5,384 nt of DNA from SZUA-117 sp964630795 (GTDB lineage: Bacteria; Pseudomonadota; Gammaproteobacteria; Steroidobacterales; Woeseiaceae). The position numbers and the translations under genes were made by a program. Where the stretch lies: contig CAZVWF010000124.1 in NCBI GenBank assembly GCA_964630795.1, positions 1 through 5,384 on the forward strand, given 5' to 3'. The notes under the pieces are model-generated. The model had not been told where the DNA came from and ran no database searches. It was given only the letters and a program-made list of their open reading frames with translations. Below are positions 1-5,384 of the stretch, piece by piece; position 1 is the first letter of the stretch, and the number at the start of each line of letters is the position of its first letter.

Positions 1-750
1 ATCGAACGCCAGTTCGACTATCCCGTGACTGCCATCCGGGTCGACCGGATGGCGAGGTCCGACTTGTCTAATTACCATGTCATTATTCTCCCCGAGCAAA
101 GTGGTGGCGGTTACGCTTCGGCATTGGGTGATGCTGGCATCGAGAACCTGAAGGGCTGGGTGGCCAAAGGCGGTGTCCTGATCGGTATCGGCAATGCCAA
201 TCGTTTCCTGACGGATCCCGAAATCGACATGCTTGCGATTCGTCGCGAGGACGCGGTTTACGATATCGAGATCGAGGAAGCTCCCGGCGGTGAGGCGGAT
301 GAGGCGTCCTCGACCGTGCCCGGCCGACTGATTACAGGAGAATCCGAATATCGGGACCTGATCGTGCCCGTGAAGGACGATCCGGATTCGGTGGCCGGTG
401 TCCTGATCCGTGCCGATGTGAACCCTGATCACTGGTTGGGTGCGGGTGTTGCGTCGACACTGAACGTGCTGGTTCGGGGCAGTGACGTGTATACGCCCAT
501 CACGCTCGACAACGGCGTTAATGTCGCGCGCTTCCAGGGCGCGGACGATCTGCTTGCGAGTGGTTACCTCTGGGAGGAAAACCGGCAACAGCTCGCTTAC
601 AAGCCGTTCGTTGTCGTCCAGCCCACCGGACGGGGCCTGGTCATCGGCTTTACGCAGGACCCGAACGTGCGCGCCTACCTCGACGGATTGAACGTGATCT
701 TCATGAACGCGATTTTCCGTGGCAGCGCCCACGCAAGACCGATGCATTGA
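1..750 (+). CDS. M14-type zinc carboxypeptidase, C-terminal fragment (5' end outside window)
   Basis: The frame is open from base 1 to a TGA at 748-750, giving 249 in-window residues. The first possible start, a GTG at base 25, has no ribosome binding site, and the codons before it are equally protein-like, so the gene begins left of the window. The visible part resembles the C-terminal region of large secreted bacterial M14 carboxypeptidases, which carry a glutamine-amidotransferase-like (GATase1) fold after the catalytic domain. Supporting features are an alternating beta/alpha pattern with Y-H-V-I-I-L-P (about residues 25-31), a K-G-W-V-A-K-G-G-V-L-I-G-I-G stretch (about 51-64), R-A-D-V-N-P-D-H-W-L (137-146), and a G-L-V-I-G-F ... 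D-P-N-V-R ... F-M-N-A-I-F ending (about 212-239). The M14 zinc ligands would lie upstream and are not seen. It converges with the next gene. The family call rests on recalled family patterns; a different protein with a GATase1-like C-terminus is possible. Confidence 0.62.
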   Translation: MERQFDYPVTAIRVDRMARSDLSNYHVIILPEQSGGGYASALGDAGIENLKGWVAKGGVLIGIGNANRFLTDPEIDMLAIRREDAVYDIEIEEAPGGEADEASSTVPGRLITGESEYRDLIVPVKDDPDSVAGVLIRADVNPDHWLGAGVASTLNVLVRGSDVYTPITLDNGVNVARFQGADDLLASGYLWEENRQQLAYKPFVVVQPTGRGLVIGFTQDPNVRAYLDGLNVIFMNAIFRGSAHARPMH

Positions 751-764
751 TGACCAAAGGGCCC

Positions 765-811
765 GGACCGGGATTCGACCCCCGGTCCTTCCCGGAATCA
801 GTCGATTCCGG
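765..811. terminator. Two tandem GC-rich hairpins after the carboxypeptidase gene, possible terminator or mRNA 3' stabiliser
   Basis: Two perfect inverted repeats follow each other. The first pairs ggaccggg (765-772) with cccggtcc (781-788) around an 8-nt loop. The second pairs ccggaatc (792-799) with gattccgg (804-811) around a 4-nt loop. They start 15 bases after the carboxypeptidase stop, in a gap between convergent genes, so a role in transcription ending or transcript protection is reasonable. Neither strand has a T-tract after the stems, so this is not a textbook intrinsic terminator. Function is inferred. Confidence 0.35.
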
Positions 812-845
812 CTGTTGACGGCGCTCGTCCATGCGAGCCAGGCAT

Positions 846-881
846 CATTACCCGGAGGCACGGCACCGAAGCGGGGTAATG
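846..881. repeat. Inverted repeat, 8-bp stem with 20-nt loop
   Basis: The arms cattaccc (846-853) and gggtaatg (874-881) are perfectly complementary. The repeat lies between the convergent carboxypeptidase and amidohydrolase genes, downstream of the tandem hairpins. No T-tract follows on either strand. It may be a further 3'-end structure or chance. Confidence 0.25.
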
Positions 882-903
882 TGCGCGGCAAAGCGACTTG
901 AAA

Positions 904-934
904 CGGGTTTGCCGGGCTCTTTCTTGCGAACCCG
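904..934 (-). terminator. Weak hairpin downstream of the amidohydrolase gene, possible terminator
   Basis: The arms cgggtt (904-909) and aacccg (929-934) form a 6-bp stem with a 19-nt loop. On the minus strand the hairpin begins 13 bases after the amidohydrolase stop codon and is followed by only a short T run (tttc). Position favours a terminator; the long loop and poor T-tract argue against a strong one. Confidence 0.22.
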
Positions 935-947
935 CTAACACGATTTT

Positions 948-2225
948 CTACTGGTAGCGGACGCCGCCCTTCATCACGAAATTTACGTTCTGCATCAGCG
1001 AGATGTCATCGAGGGGATTGCCCGGCACGGCAACGATGTCGGCCTGGTAGCCCTCCAGCAGGCGCCCGTGGGTATCGCCGATCTCCAGGAACTCTGCTGC
1101 CACACTGGTTGCTGACTGGATCGCTTCCATTGCAGGCATGCCGCCCCTGACCATCAGCGCGAACTCGATAGCGTTGTCGCCGTGGGCCGAAACGCCGGTG
1201 TCGGTGCCGAACACGATCGGAACGCCACGCGCGTAGGCCCTGGCAAACGTCTCGGAAATGATGGGTCCGATTGCTGCTGCTTTGGGGCGGACAAGCTCCG
1301 GGAAGAAACCGTCAATCGCTGCTTTCTCAGCGACCCAGTTGCCAGCGAGAATCGTTGGCACGAACACGGTGCCGCGCTCGATCATCAGGTCCATGACCTC
1401 TTCCGACATGTAGGTGCCGTGTTCGATGGACGCGACGCCGGCCAGCACTGCACGTTTCATGCCTTCCGTACCGTGCGCGTGCGCGGCAACCCGCAAGCCA
1501 TAGTCGGCTGCGGTGTCGACGATTGCCTCCAGTTCCTCCATGGTGAATTGCGGGTTCTGGCCGCTCTTGGCGACACTCAATACGCCGCCGGTTGCCGTGA
1601 TCTTGATCCAGTCCGCACCGTCTTTGTAGCGTTGCCGAATCGCCTTGCGTGCATCCTCGACGCCATTGACCACGCCCTGTTTCGGTCCGGGGTCGGCGCC
1701 GAAGTGCGCTGCCCAGCCATTAGTCGAGTCACCGTGACCGCCGGTGGACGCCAGTCCTTTGCCTGCCGAGAAAATCATCGGGCCGGGCACATCGCCCACA
1801 GCGATCGCTTTTCGCAGTGCAATCGTGACATTGAAGGGATCACCGACGTTGCGAACGACCGTAAAGCCGGCCTCGAGTGTCCGTTTCGCGTAGTTGGCGG
1901 CGTCAAACGCGTAATCGGCCTCATTGAGGATGAAACGATTGAGATTGCTGTTGGCCGAATATTGACCGGTCAGGTGCACATGGGCATCCATCAGGCCCGG
2001 CATGACCGTCGAATTTCGAAGGTCGATGACCGTGTCGCCCGGGTCTGCCGCTGTAAAGCCGTCCTCGATGTCCAGGATGATGTCGCCACTGATGCGAATG
2101 GTCCGGTCATTGACAGCGCGGTCGGCCTCGCCGTCGATCAGGCTGCCGGCGTAAATCAGTGTGTCGGCGGCGACGGGTCCTGCGGCCAGCATGATGGCGG
2201 CGGCTAGCAATATTGGTTTCTTCAT
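948..2225 (-). CDS. Exported metal-dependent amidohydrolase (Xaa-Pro dipeptidase/imidazolonepropionase-like)
   Basis: This 425-residue protein belongs to the amidohydrolase superfamily (TIM-barrel metal hydrolases). Residues 1-20 form a Sec signal peptide (K-K, hydrophobic core, cleavage probably after V-A-A at 18-20), so the mature enzyme should act in the periplasm or outside. Metal-site residues are complete: H82 and H84 in the H-V-H-L motif, K208 in D-W-I-K-I-T (the probable carboxylated lysine), H249/H251 in A-A-H-A-H-G, H269 in I-E-H-G and D342 in F-G-T-D. Flanking patterns T-G-G-H-G (161-165) and T-A-T-G-G-V (210-215) fit the prolidase-like branch, whose known members hydrolyse dipeptides or N-acyl amino acids. 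Length is normal and the C-terminus is intact, with the usual small beta domain. The start is the ATG at 2223-2225. Its ribosome binding site is weak, a GGA about 10-12 bases upstream, but the signal peptide supports this start. It is divergent from the symporter gene. The substrate cannot be told from sequence. Confidence 0.88.
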   Translation of the reverse strand: MKKPILLAAAIMLAAGPVAADTLIYAGSLIDGEADRAVNDRTIRISGDIILDIEDGFTAADPGDTVIDLRNSTVMPGLMDAHVHLTGQYSANSNLNRFILNEADYAFDAANYAKRTLEAGFTVVRNVGDPFNVTIALRKAIAVGDVPGPMIFSAGKGLASTGGHGDSTNGWAAHFGADPGPKQGVVNGVEDARKAIRQRYKDGADWIKITATGGVLSVAKSGQNPQFTMEELEAIVDTAADYGLRVAAHAHGTEGMKRAVLAGVASIEHGTYMSEEVMDLMIERGTVFVPTILAGNWVAEKAAIDGFFPELVRPKAAAIGPIISETFARAYARGVPIVFGTDTGVSAHGDNAIEFALMVRGGMPAMEAIQSATSVAAEFLEIGDTHGRLLEGYQADIVAVPGNPLDDISLMQNVNFVMKGGVRYQ

Positions 2226-2345
2226 AGCGTTATATCCGTGATTTTTTTCGTGTTTTTGTCACGACAGGTTCGCCCTGCGAGAAGCCAATGTTAAACGAAA
2301 AGCGAAGAAATTGAGGGAATATGCGAAGATACAGCCTGCATCCGG

Positions 2346-2359
2346 GGCGCGTACGCGCC
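2346..2359. promoter_or_regulatory. Perfect 14-bp palindrome in the symporter leader
   Basis: The sequence ggcgcgtacgcgcc reads the same on both strands. It lies 20 bases before the symporter's Shine-Dalgarno sequence. As DNA it could be a dimeric repressor operator. As RNA it could fold into a 5-bp stem with a GUAC loop just before the ribosome site. Alternating GC palindromes also arise by chance in GC-rich DNA, so the role is open. Confidence 0.3.
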
Positions 2360-2379
2360 AGACAAAGAAAAAGAATTCC

Positions 2380-2385
2380 AAGGAG
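2380..2385 (+). promoter_or_regulatory. Ribosome binding site that sets the symporter start
   Basis: AAGGAG sits 6 bases before the ATG at 2392-2394. This near-ideal spacing selects that ATG over an upstream in-frame TTG at 2311, which would add 27 polar residues not expected before transmembrane segment 1 of this family. Confidence 0.8.
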
Positions 2386-2391
2386 TGCCAA

Positions 2392-3780
2392 ATGGCAGGG
2401 GGATCCGGCTCACATGAACAATGGTCATCAACCTGGGCGTTTTTGCTGGCGGCGGTCGGTTTCGCGGTCGGCATGGGCAACATCTGGCGCTTTCCGTACC
2501 AGCTGGGTGAAAATGGCGGCGCTGCATTCCTGATTCTTTACCTGGCCTGTGCGTTCGCCATCGGTCTGCCACTACTGATCACGGAAATCTCGATGGGTCG
2601 CCGCGGCGCTGCCAGCGCGTCCGCCAGCGTCAGAAACGTTGCAGCCGAGGTTGGCGCGAGCACCAAGTGGGGATTCATCGGCACGCTCGGAATTTTCTGT
2701 GCTTACATCATCCTGACCTACTACACGGTGCTCTCCGGCTGGACACTCGATTACTTCGTCAAGTCGGCGACCGGTGCTTTTGCAGGCGCCGATGCGGAGA
2801 CGACCGGGACGATGTTTGCTGATTTGCTCGGCAATCCCTGGGTCCTGATGTTCTGGAACACGGTCGTGCATGTAATGATCGTGATTGTCATCAGCCACGG
2901 CATCCAGTCCGGCCTGGAACGCGCGGTGAAGATCCTGATGCCGGCATTGTTTGGCGCGATCGCCATCATTGTAATTTACGGCATCTTCGCGGGTGACATG
3001 GGTTCCACGCTCCGTTTCCTGCTCGAGCCCGACTTTTCCAAGTTGTCATTCGGTGCGCTGATGGCGGCTATTGGGCAGGCGTTCTTTTCGATTGGTATCG
3101 GTATGGGCTCGCTGATCGTCTTCGGCGCGTACATGCCCAAAGACTTCTCGATTCCCCGTTGCTCGGCATACGTGATCTTTATGGACACCGGTGTCGCATT
3201 GATGGCGGGATTCGCAATATTCCCGCTCGTGTTTGCATACGGTCTCGATCCCAGCGGTGGTGCCGGCCTGATTTTCCAGACGTTGCCGCTTGCGTTTGGC
3301 CAGATGCCCGGTGGCCAGTTGTTTGGTTCGATATTTTTTGTCCTCCTGATCGCCGCGGCGCTGTCTTCGTGCCTCGGCCTCGCCGAAGGTGTGACGAACT
3401 GGCTCGATGAGCACATGAATATCCCGCGGAAAAAAGGCGTGCTGTGGGTCAGCGGTACGGCGTGGGTCGTAGGCATTGCCTCGATCCTGGGCTTTTCGGT
3501 CTGGAAAGACGGGTGGGCGGAACTGGGACTCCTGTACTGGATTCCGTCCTACGCAGGGAAGGATATTTTCGATACGCTCGACACGCTGGCCGCCAACAAC
3601 CTGCTCCTGATCGGCGGAGCCCTGTCCGCAATCTTCTTCGGCTGGTTGGTTCCGAAAGCGCTGAAACTCGACGAGATGAATGTCGAGGACGGAAAGTTTT
3701 TCGCGTTCTGGCGATTCATGATTCGCTTCGTTATTCCGCCGACCCTGGTCGTTGCGCTGGCGATGGGTATCACCGAATAG
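2392..3780 (+). CDS. Sodium-dependent transporter, neurotransmitter:sodium symporter (NSS/SNF, SLC6-like) family
   Basis: This 462-residue inner-membrane protein should carry an amino acid or related amine into the cell with Na+. Membrane segment 1 has the family hallmark G-F-A-V-G-M-G-N-I-W-R-F-P (residues 23-35), followed by E-N-G-G (40-43). Compared with LeuT from memory, the Na2-site residues are kept (G23, V26, A322, S325, S326). For Na1, A25, N30 and S233 match, while D265 stands at the LeuT Asn286 position. Y111 matches the substrate-contacting tyrosine of segment 3, and R33 the extracellular gate arginine. I count about 11 hydrophobic segments, the usual number for bacterial members; a polar loop around 371-392 precedes segment 10, which starts near D-I-F-D-T-L-D. 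The ATG at 2392 is chosen because AAGGAG lies 6 bases upstream. The gene diverges from the amidohydrolase gene, so uptake of that enzyme's product is plausible but inferred. Substrate is unknown. Confidence 0.93.
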   Translation: MAGGSGSHEQWSSTWAFLLAAVGFAVGMGNIWRFPYQLGENGGAAFLILYLACAFAIGLPLLITEISMGRRGAASASASVRNVAAEVGASTKWGFIGTLGIFCAYIILTYYTVLSGWTLDYFVKSATGAFAGADAETTGTMFADLLGNPWVLMFWNTVVHVMIVIVISHGIQSGLERAVKILMPALFGAIAIIVIYGIFAGDMGSTLRFLLEPDFSKLSFGALMAAIGQAFFSIGIGMGSLIVFGAYMPKDFSIPRCSAYVIFMDTGVALMAGFAIFPLVFAYGLDPSGGAGLIFQTLPLAFGQMPGGQLFGSIFFVLLIAAALSSCLGLAEGVTNWLDEHMNIPRKKGVLWVSGTAWVVGIASILGFSVWKDGWAELGLLYWIPSYAGKDIFDTLDTLAANNLLLIGGALSAIFFGWLVPKALKLDEMNVEDGKFFAFWRFMIRFVIPPTLVVALAMGITE

Positions 3781-3852
3781 GCAAAGGTTTGCGCCTTGTC
3801 CGGTTACTTTGCCAACGGTTTACGGTGGTCACTGCCATGCAGGGCCGACCGA

Positions 3853-3884
3853 CGATGTCGTCTGTACTGCAAGTAACGACATCG
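3853..3884. terminator. Strong hairpin between convergent symporter and creatininase genes, possible bidirectional terminator
   Basis: The arms cgatgtcgt (3853-3861) and acgacatcg (3876-3884) pair perfectly over 9 bp. Inside, tact (3865-3868) pairs with agta (3872-3875) around a gca loop, leaving a 3-nt bulge (3862-3864). The hairpin lies about 70 bases after the symporter stop and about 25 bases after the creatininase stop, as expected for a shared terminator. No T-tract follows on either strand, so efficient intrinsic termination is uncertain. Confidence 0.4.
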
Positions 3885-3909
3885 GATCGCTATTGAATCA
3901 GCGCGCGAT

Positions 3910-4839
3910 CTACGGGGACCCGGCCAGTTCATTCCAGCGATCAATGAACTTCACCGCGGCGTCAATTGTCCTTCGCATCTGGTCTTCACCTCTTGCCGCA
4001 GTGCCTTCTTTCGGATCCCGTTCCCCCCAGACGCCCGTCGTCGACATTTCGGCCGACGAGGTTTTCTTGCCGGTCTCTTCAGCTTTCAGCCCTTCGGCGA
4101 GGAACAATTGCAGCGCCGTAGGATCGCCGGCAACGACGTCCGGCAGCATGCCCTCGAGATGGTCGGGCAGCGTCAGTTTGGCCGTTACGGCTGCATCGAT
4201 ATCAACAAGGCTGGGTATCAGGTAAAGAGAATTCGAGGTTTCAGAAGTGCCGCCGTGCCGATCGAGCACCGGGCTGGGTGGGACCGTCGACGGTTCCATG
4301 AATGGTCGAACGGCCTCACCAAAACTGACTGCTACGCCCGCCGTGGTCTGGTTAATCTGGTCGACGAGCAAGGTCGATATCGCCCGGTTGCCGCCGTGGG
4401 AGTTCATGATGATGAAGCGTTTGAAGCCGTGGTGGATCAGGCTCTCGACAGCCTGGAGATGCACGTCGATGATCGTCTCTGCCTTCAGTGAAAGGCTGCC
4501 GGCGAAGCCCATGTGGTAGGGCGACTGACCCACCATCAATACCGGCGCCACCAGTATGTCCCGTTCCTGAGCGATCAGCTTGCAGCGTTCGACACCGTTG
4601 AGGAAATCGGTCCCGATCGGCAGGTGATCGCCATGCTGTTCGAGAGCCCCGACGGGAATGATTACCATGTCCGACCTGTCCAGGAATGCCTCGACTTCAG
4701 GGACCGTCATGTGCGGCAGGTAGTTCTTCACCTTCCCCTGGGTCCAGAGCGGGTTGGTCTGCGCCATCCCCTGGCTGGAGAGCAGGGCACTGGCGACAAT
4801 CACCAATGCCATTGCCAGGTTTTTTGTTCGGTTGTTCAT
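3910..4839 (-). CDS. Exported creatininase-family amidohydrolase
   Basis: This 309-residue protein is a creatininase-family metal hydrolase. Family members open cyclic or linear amides such as creatinine or formamide compounds; the substrate here is not determinable. Motifs appear in order: A-L-E-Q-H-G-D-H-L-P-I-G-T-D (residues 65-78, with ligand candidates E67, H69 and D78), N-S-H-G-G-N (146-151, H148) and R-H-G-G-T-S-E-T-S (194-202, H195 and E200). The third motif reads H-G-G where H-A-G is common. Residues 1-26 look like a Sec signal peptide (N-N-R-T-K, hydrophobic core, cleavage after G-M-A), which is unusual because classic creatininases are cytoplasmic. I chose the ATG at 4837-4839 because AGGAG lies 8 bases upstream. 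A GTG at 4846-4848 (312 residues) is a real alternative: it has GAGGA 6 bases upstream and overlaps the RidA frame's TGA as GTGA. The gene follows the RidA-like gene in a probable operon. Confidence 0.88.
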   Translation of the reverse strand: MNNRTKNLAMALVIVASALLSSQGMAQTNPLWTQGKVKNYLPHMTVPEVEAFLDRSDMVIIPVGALEQHGDHLPIGTDFLNGVERCKLIAQERDILVAPVLMVGQSPYHMGFAGSLSLKAETIIDVHLQAVESLIHHGFKRFIIMNSHGGNRAISTLLVDQINQTTAGVAVSFGEAVRPFMEPSTVPPSPVLDRHGGTSETSNSLYLIPSLVDIDAAVTAKLTLPDHLEGMLPDVVAGDPTALQLFLAEGLKAEETGKKTSSAEMSTTGVWGERDPKEGTAARGEDQMRRTIDAAVKFIDRWNELAGSP

Positions 4840-4844
4840 AACGC

Positions 4845-4889
4845 TCACTCCTGATCCTCTACCTCGACAATCATTTCAATCTCGACCTA
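4845..4889 (-). pseudogene. C-terminal strand of the RidA-like domain separated by an in-frame TAG
   Basis: Directly after the TAG at 4887-4889, the same frame continues for 13 sense codons, V-E-I-E-M-I-V-E-V-E-D-Q-E, then TGA at 4845-4847. The pattern V-E-[IV]-E-x-I-x-E-V is the usual last beta strand of this RidA subgroup, where it follows the L-P motif after a few residues. Here L-P-R-G-Q is followed by one stop codon and then the strand, so register is kept with no insertion or deletion. The segment is either lost from the protein, reached by stop-codon readthrough, or separated by a base error in the sequence. Confidence 0.7.
4848..4852 (-). promoter_or_regulatory. Ribosome binding site of the creatininase gene, inside the RidA-like frame
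   Basis: AGGAG on the minus strand lies 8 bases before the ATG at 4839. It overlaps the last sense codons of the extended RidA-like frame, whose TGA is at 4845-4847. This is a typical arrangement for translational coupling of two genes in an operon. Confidence 0.6.
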
Positions 4890-5384
4890 CTGACCTCTTG
4901 GCAATGACGCCATGCCGACAGCGGCGCGGGCGTGCCGACCCCGTTCGCCAAAGACCTCGACGATAAGATCCGAGAATCCGTTGATCACCGAGGGCTGCCG
5001 GACGAAGTCCGGGTCCGAATTGACCATGCCCAGTACTTTCACGACCCGTTTGACTTTCCGCAGGTCGCCCAGCATCTCTTTCAGCACGGCAAGCTGATTG
5101 ATGGCTGTCAGGCGGCCGGCCTCATAGCCTTCCTCAATACTGACTTCGGAATCTATCTTGCCGTGTATCTCACTGCCGTCGGCACGTTTCGGGCCCTTGC
5201 CGGCAAGAAAGATCAGGTTGCCGGTCCTGACACCATTGACGTAATTTGCAACCGGCTCCGGTGCGGGCGGCAGTTCGATACCCAATTCAGCGAGCCTGGC
5301 TTCAGGATCAAACTCGACATCATTTTGCGGGTTCTGCGCGGCCGTCAATCCGGCAAGCAAAAGAAAAGAAGAAGCGACAAGAAC
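4887..5384 (-). CDS. Exported RidA/YjgF/UK114-family protein, 5' end outside window, C-terminus cut by in-frame TAG
   Basis: The frame is open to the right edge, giving 165 in-window codons before TAG. Its first residues, V-L-V-A-S-S-F-L-L-L-A-G-L-T-A-A, are the hydrophobic core and cleavage region of a signal peptide, so the true start lies just beyond base 5384; an internal TTG at 5360 is not a credible start. The body matches the longer RidA subgroup: R-L-A-E-L-G-I-E-L-P near the mature N-terminus, N-Y-V-N-G-V-R-T-G-N-L-I-F-L-A-G-K-G-P in the first strands, R-V-V-K-V-L-G-M-V-N-S, and R-H-A-R-A-A-V-G, whose second Arg (codon 4926-4928) aligns with the catalytic Arg of E. coli RidA. RidA proteins hydrolyse reactive enamine/imine intermediates; some relatives act in small-amide catabolism. 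Normal RidA is cytosolic, so export is odd. The final beta strand falls after the TAG (see 4845-4889). It lies upstream of the creatininase gene on the same strand, with no room for a separate promoter between them. Confidence 0.82.
   Translation of the reverse strand, partial: VLVASSFLLLAGLTAAQNPQNDVEFDPEARLAELGIELPPAPEPVANYVNGVRTGNLIFLAGKGPKRADGSEIHGKIDSEVSIEEGYEAGRLTAINQLAVLKEMLGDLRKVKRVVKVLGMVNSDPDFVRQPSVINGFSDLIVEVFGERGRHARAAVGMASLPRGQ

Larger units (their letters stand above)
2226..2391. promoter_or_regulatory. Intergenic region between divergent amidohydrolase and symporter genes
   Basis: These 166 bases must hold the 5' leaders and probably the promoters of two divergently transcribed genes. 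It is more AT-rich than its flanks, with T-runs at 2242-2248 and 2253-2257. I could not find a sigma-70 pair with good spacing on either strand, so no promoter box is assigned. The clear elements are the palindrome at 2346-2359 and the ribosome binding site at 2380-2385. Confidence 0.45.

Noticed and set aside
25..27. GTG as a true start for the left-most gene
   Set aside because: The frame is open to base 1 with protein-like codons, there is no ribosome binding site, and the encoded part begins inside a domain.
768..788. tRNA T-arm-like sequence around ggattcgacc
   Set aside because: The T-loop-like string is part of a plain hairpin; the space upstream is coding sequence, and no acceptor, D or anticodon arms can be formed.
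1182..2207. Long open frame on the + strand opposite the amidohydrolase gene
   Set aside because: It is the antisense shadow of a well-supported gene; its translation is rich in Arg, Cys and His and shows no domain pattern.
2229..2262. Minus-strand promoter for the amidohydrolase (GTGACA at 2257-2262, TATAAC at 2229-2234)
   Set aside because: Each box is a 5/6 match, but the 22-base spacer is too long and the -10 would place the transcription start inside the start codon.
2976..3476. Open frame on the - strand opposite the symporter gene
   Set aside because: The symporter reading frame has clear family motifs across the same bases; the antisense product has none.
4513..4854. Open frame on the + strand opposite the creatininase 5' half
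   Set aside because: It has no ribosome site or recognisable motif and overlaps conserved creatininase motifs on the other strand.
4887..4889. TAG recoded as a sense codon in this organism
   Set aside because: The amidohydrolase, symporter and creatininase genes all end at TAG at natural family C-termini, so TAG works as a normal stop here.

Overview
The window looks like chromosomal DNA from a Gram-negative bacterium, most likely a marine or environmental gammaproteobacterium. This is inferred from the GC-rich coding style (high 50s percent GC by eye), Sec-type signal peptides on three exported hydrolases, and a C-terminal domain typical of large secreted M14 carboxypeptidases. The lineage cannot be fixed from sequence alone. 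I see no rRNA, tRNA, CRISPR array, insertion sequence or phage gene, and no gene-free stretch reaches 300 bases.

Layout, left to right. (1) Bases 1-750, + strand: the 3' end of a large gene, read as the C-terminal part of an M14-type zinc carboxypeptidase. (2) Bases 751-947: a gap with several inverted repeats, between two convergent genes. (3) Bases 948-2225, - strand: an exported metal-dependent amidohydrolase of the Xaa-Pro dipeptidase/imidazolonepropionase-like group. (4) Bases 2226-2391: the gap between divergent genes, with a perfect 14-bp palindrome and a strong ribosome binding site. (5) Bases 2392-3780, + strand: a sodium-dependent neurotransmitter:sodium symporter (NSS/SLC6-like) family transporter. 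(6) Bases 3781-3909: a convergent gap with one strong hairpin. (7) Bases 3910-4839, - strand: an exported creatininase-family amidohydrolase. (8) Bases 4887-5384, - strand: an exported RidA/YjgF-like protein whose 5' end lies beyond the right edge. It is co-directional with the creatininase gene and upstream of it.

Taken together the genes suggest catabolism of peptides or small nitrogen compounds: exported hydrolases act outside the cytoplasm and a Na+ symporter takes up an amino-acid-like product. That link rests on gene neighbourhood and family membership, and no substrate can be read from the sequence.

The most notable observation is in the RidA-like gene. An in-frame TAG (bases 4887-4889) interrupts the conserved C-terminus. 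The next 13 codons, in the same frame, encode the family's final beta strand (V-E-I-E-M-I-V-E-V) and end at a TGA that overlaps the start region of the creatininase gene. The gene therefore looks broken by a single nonsense codon, read through, or affected by a base error. No convincing new multi-gene defence or mobile system is visible.
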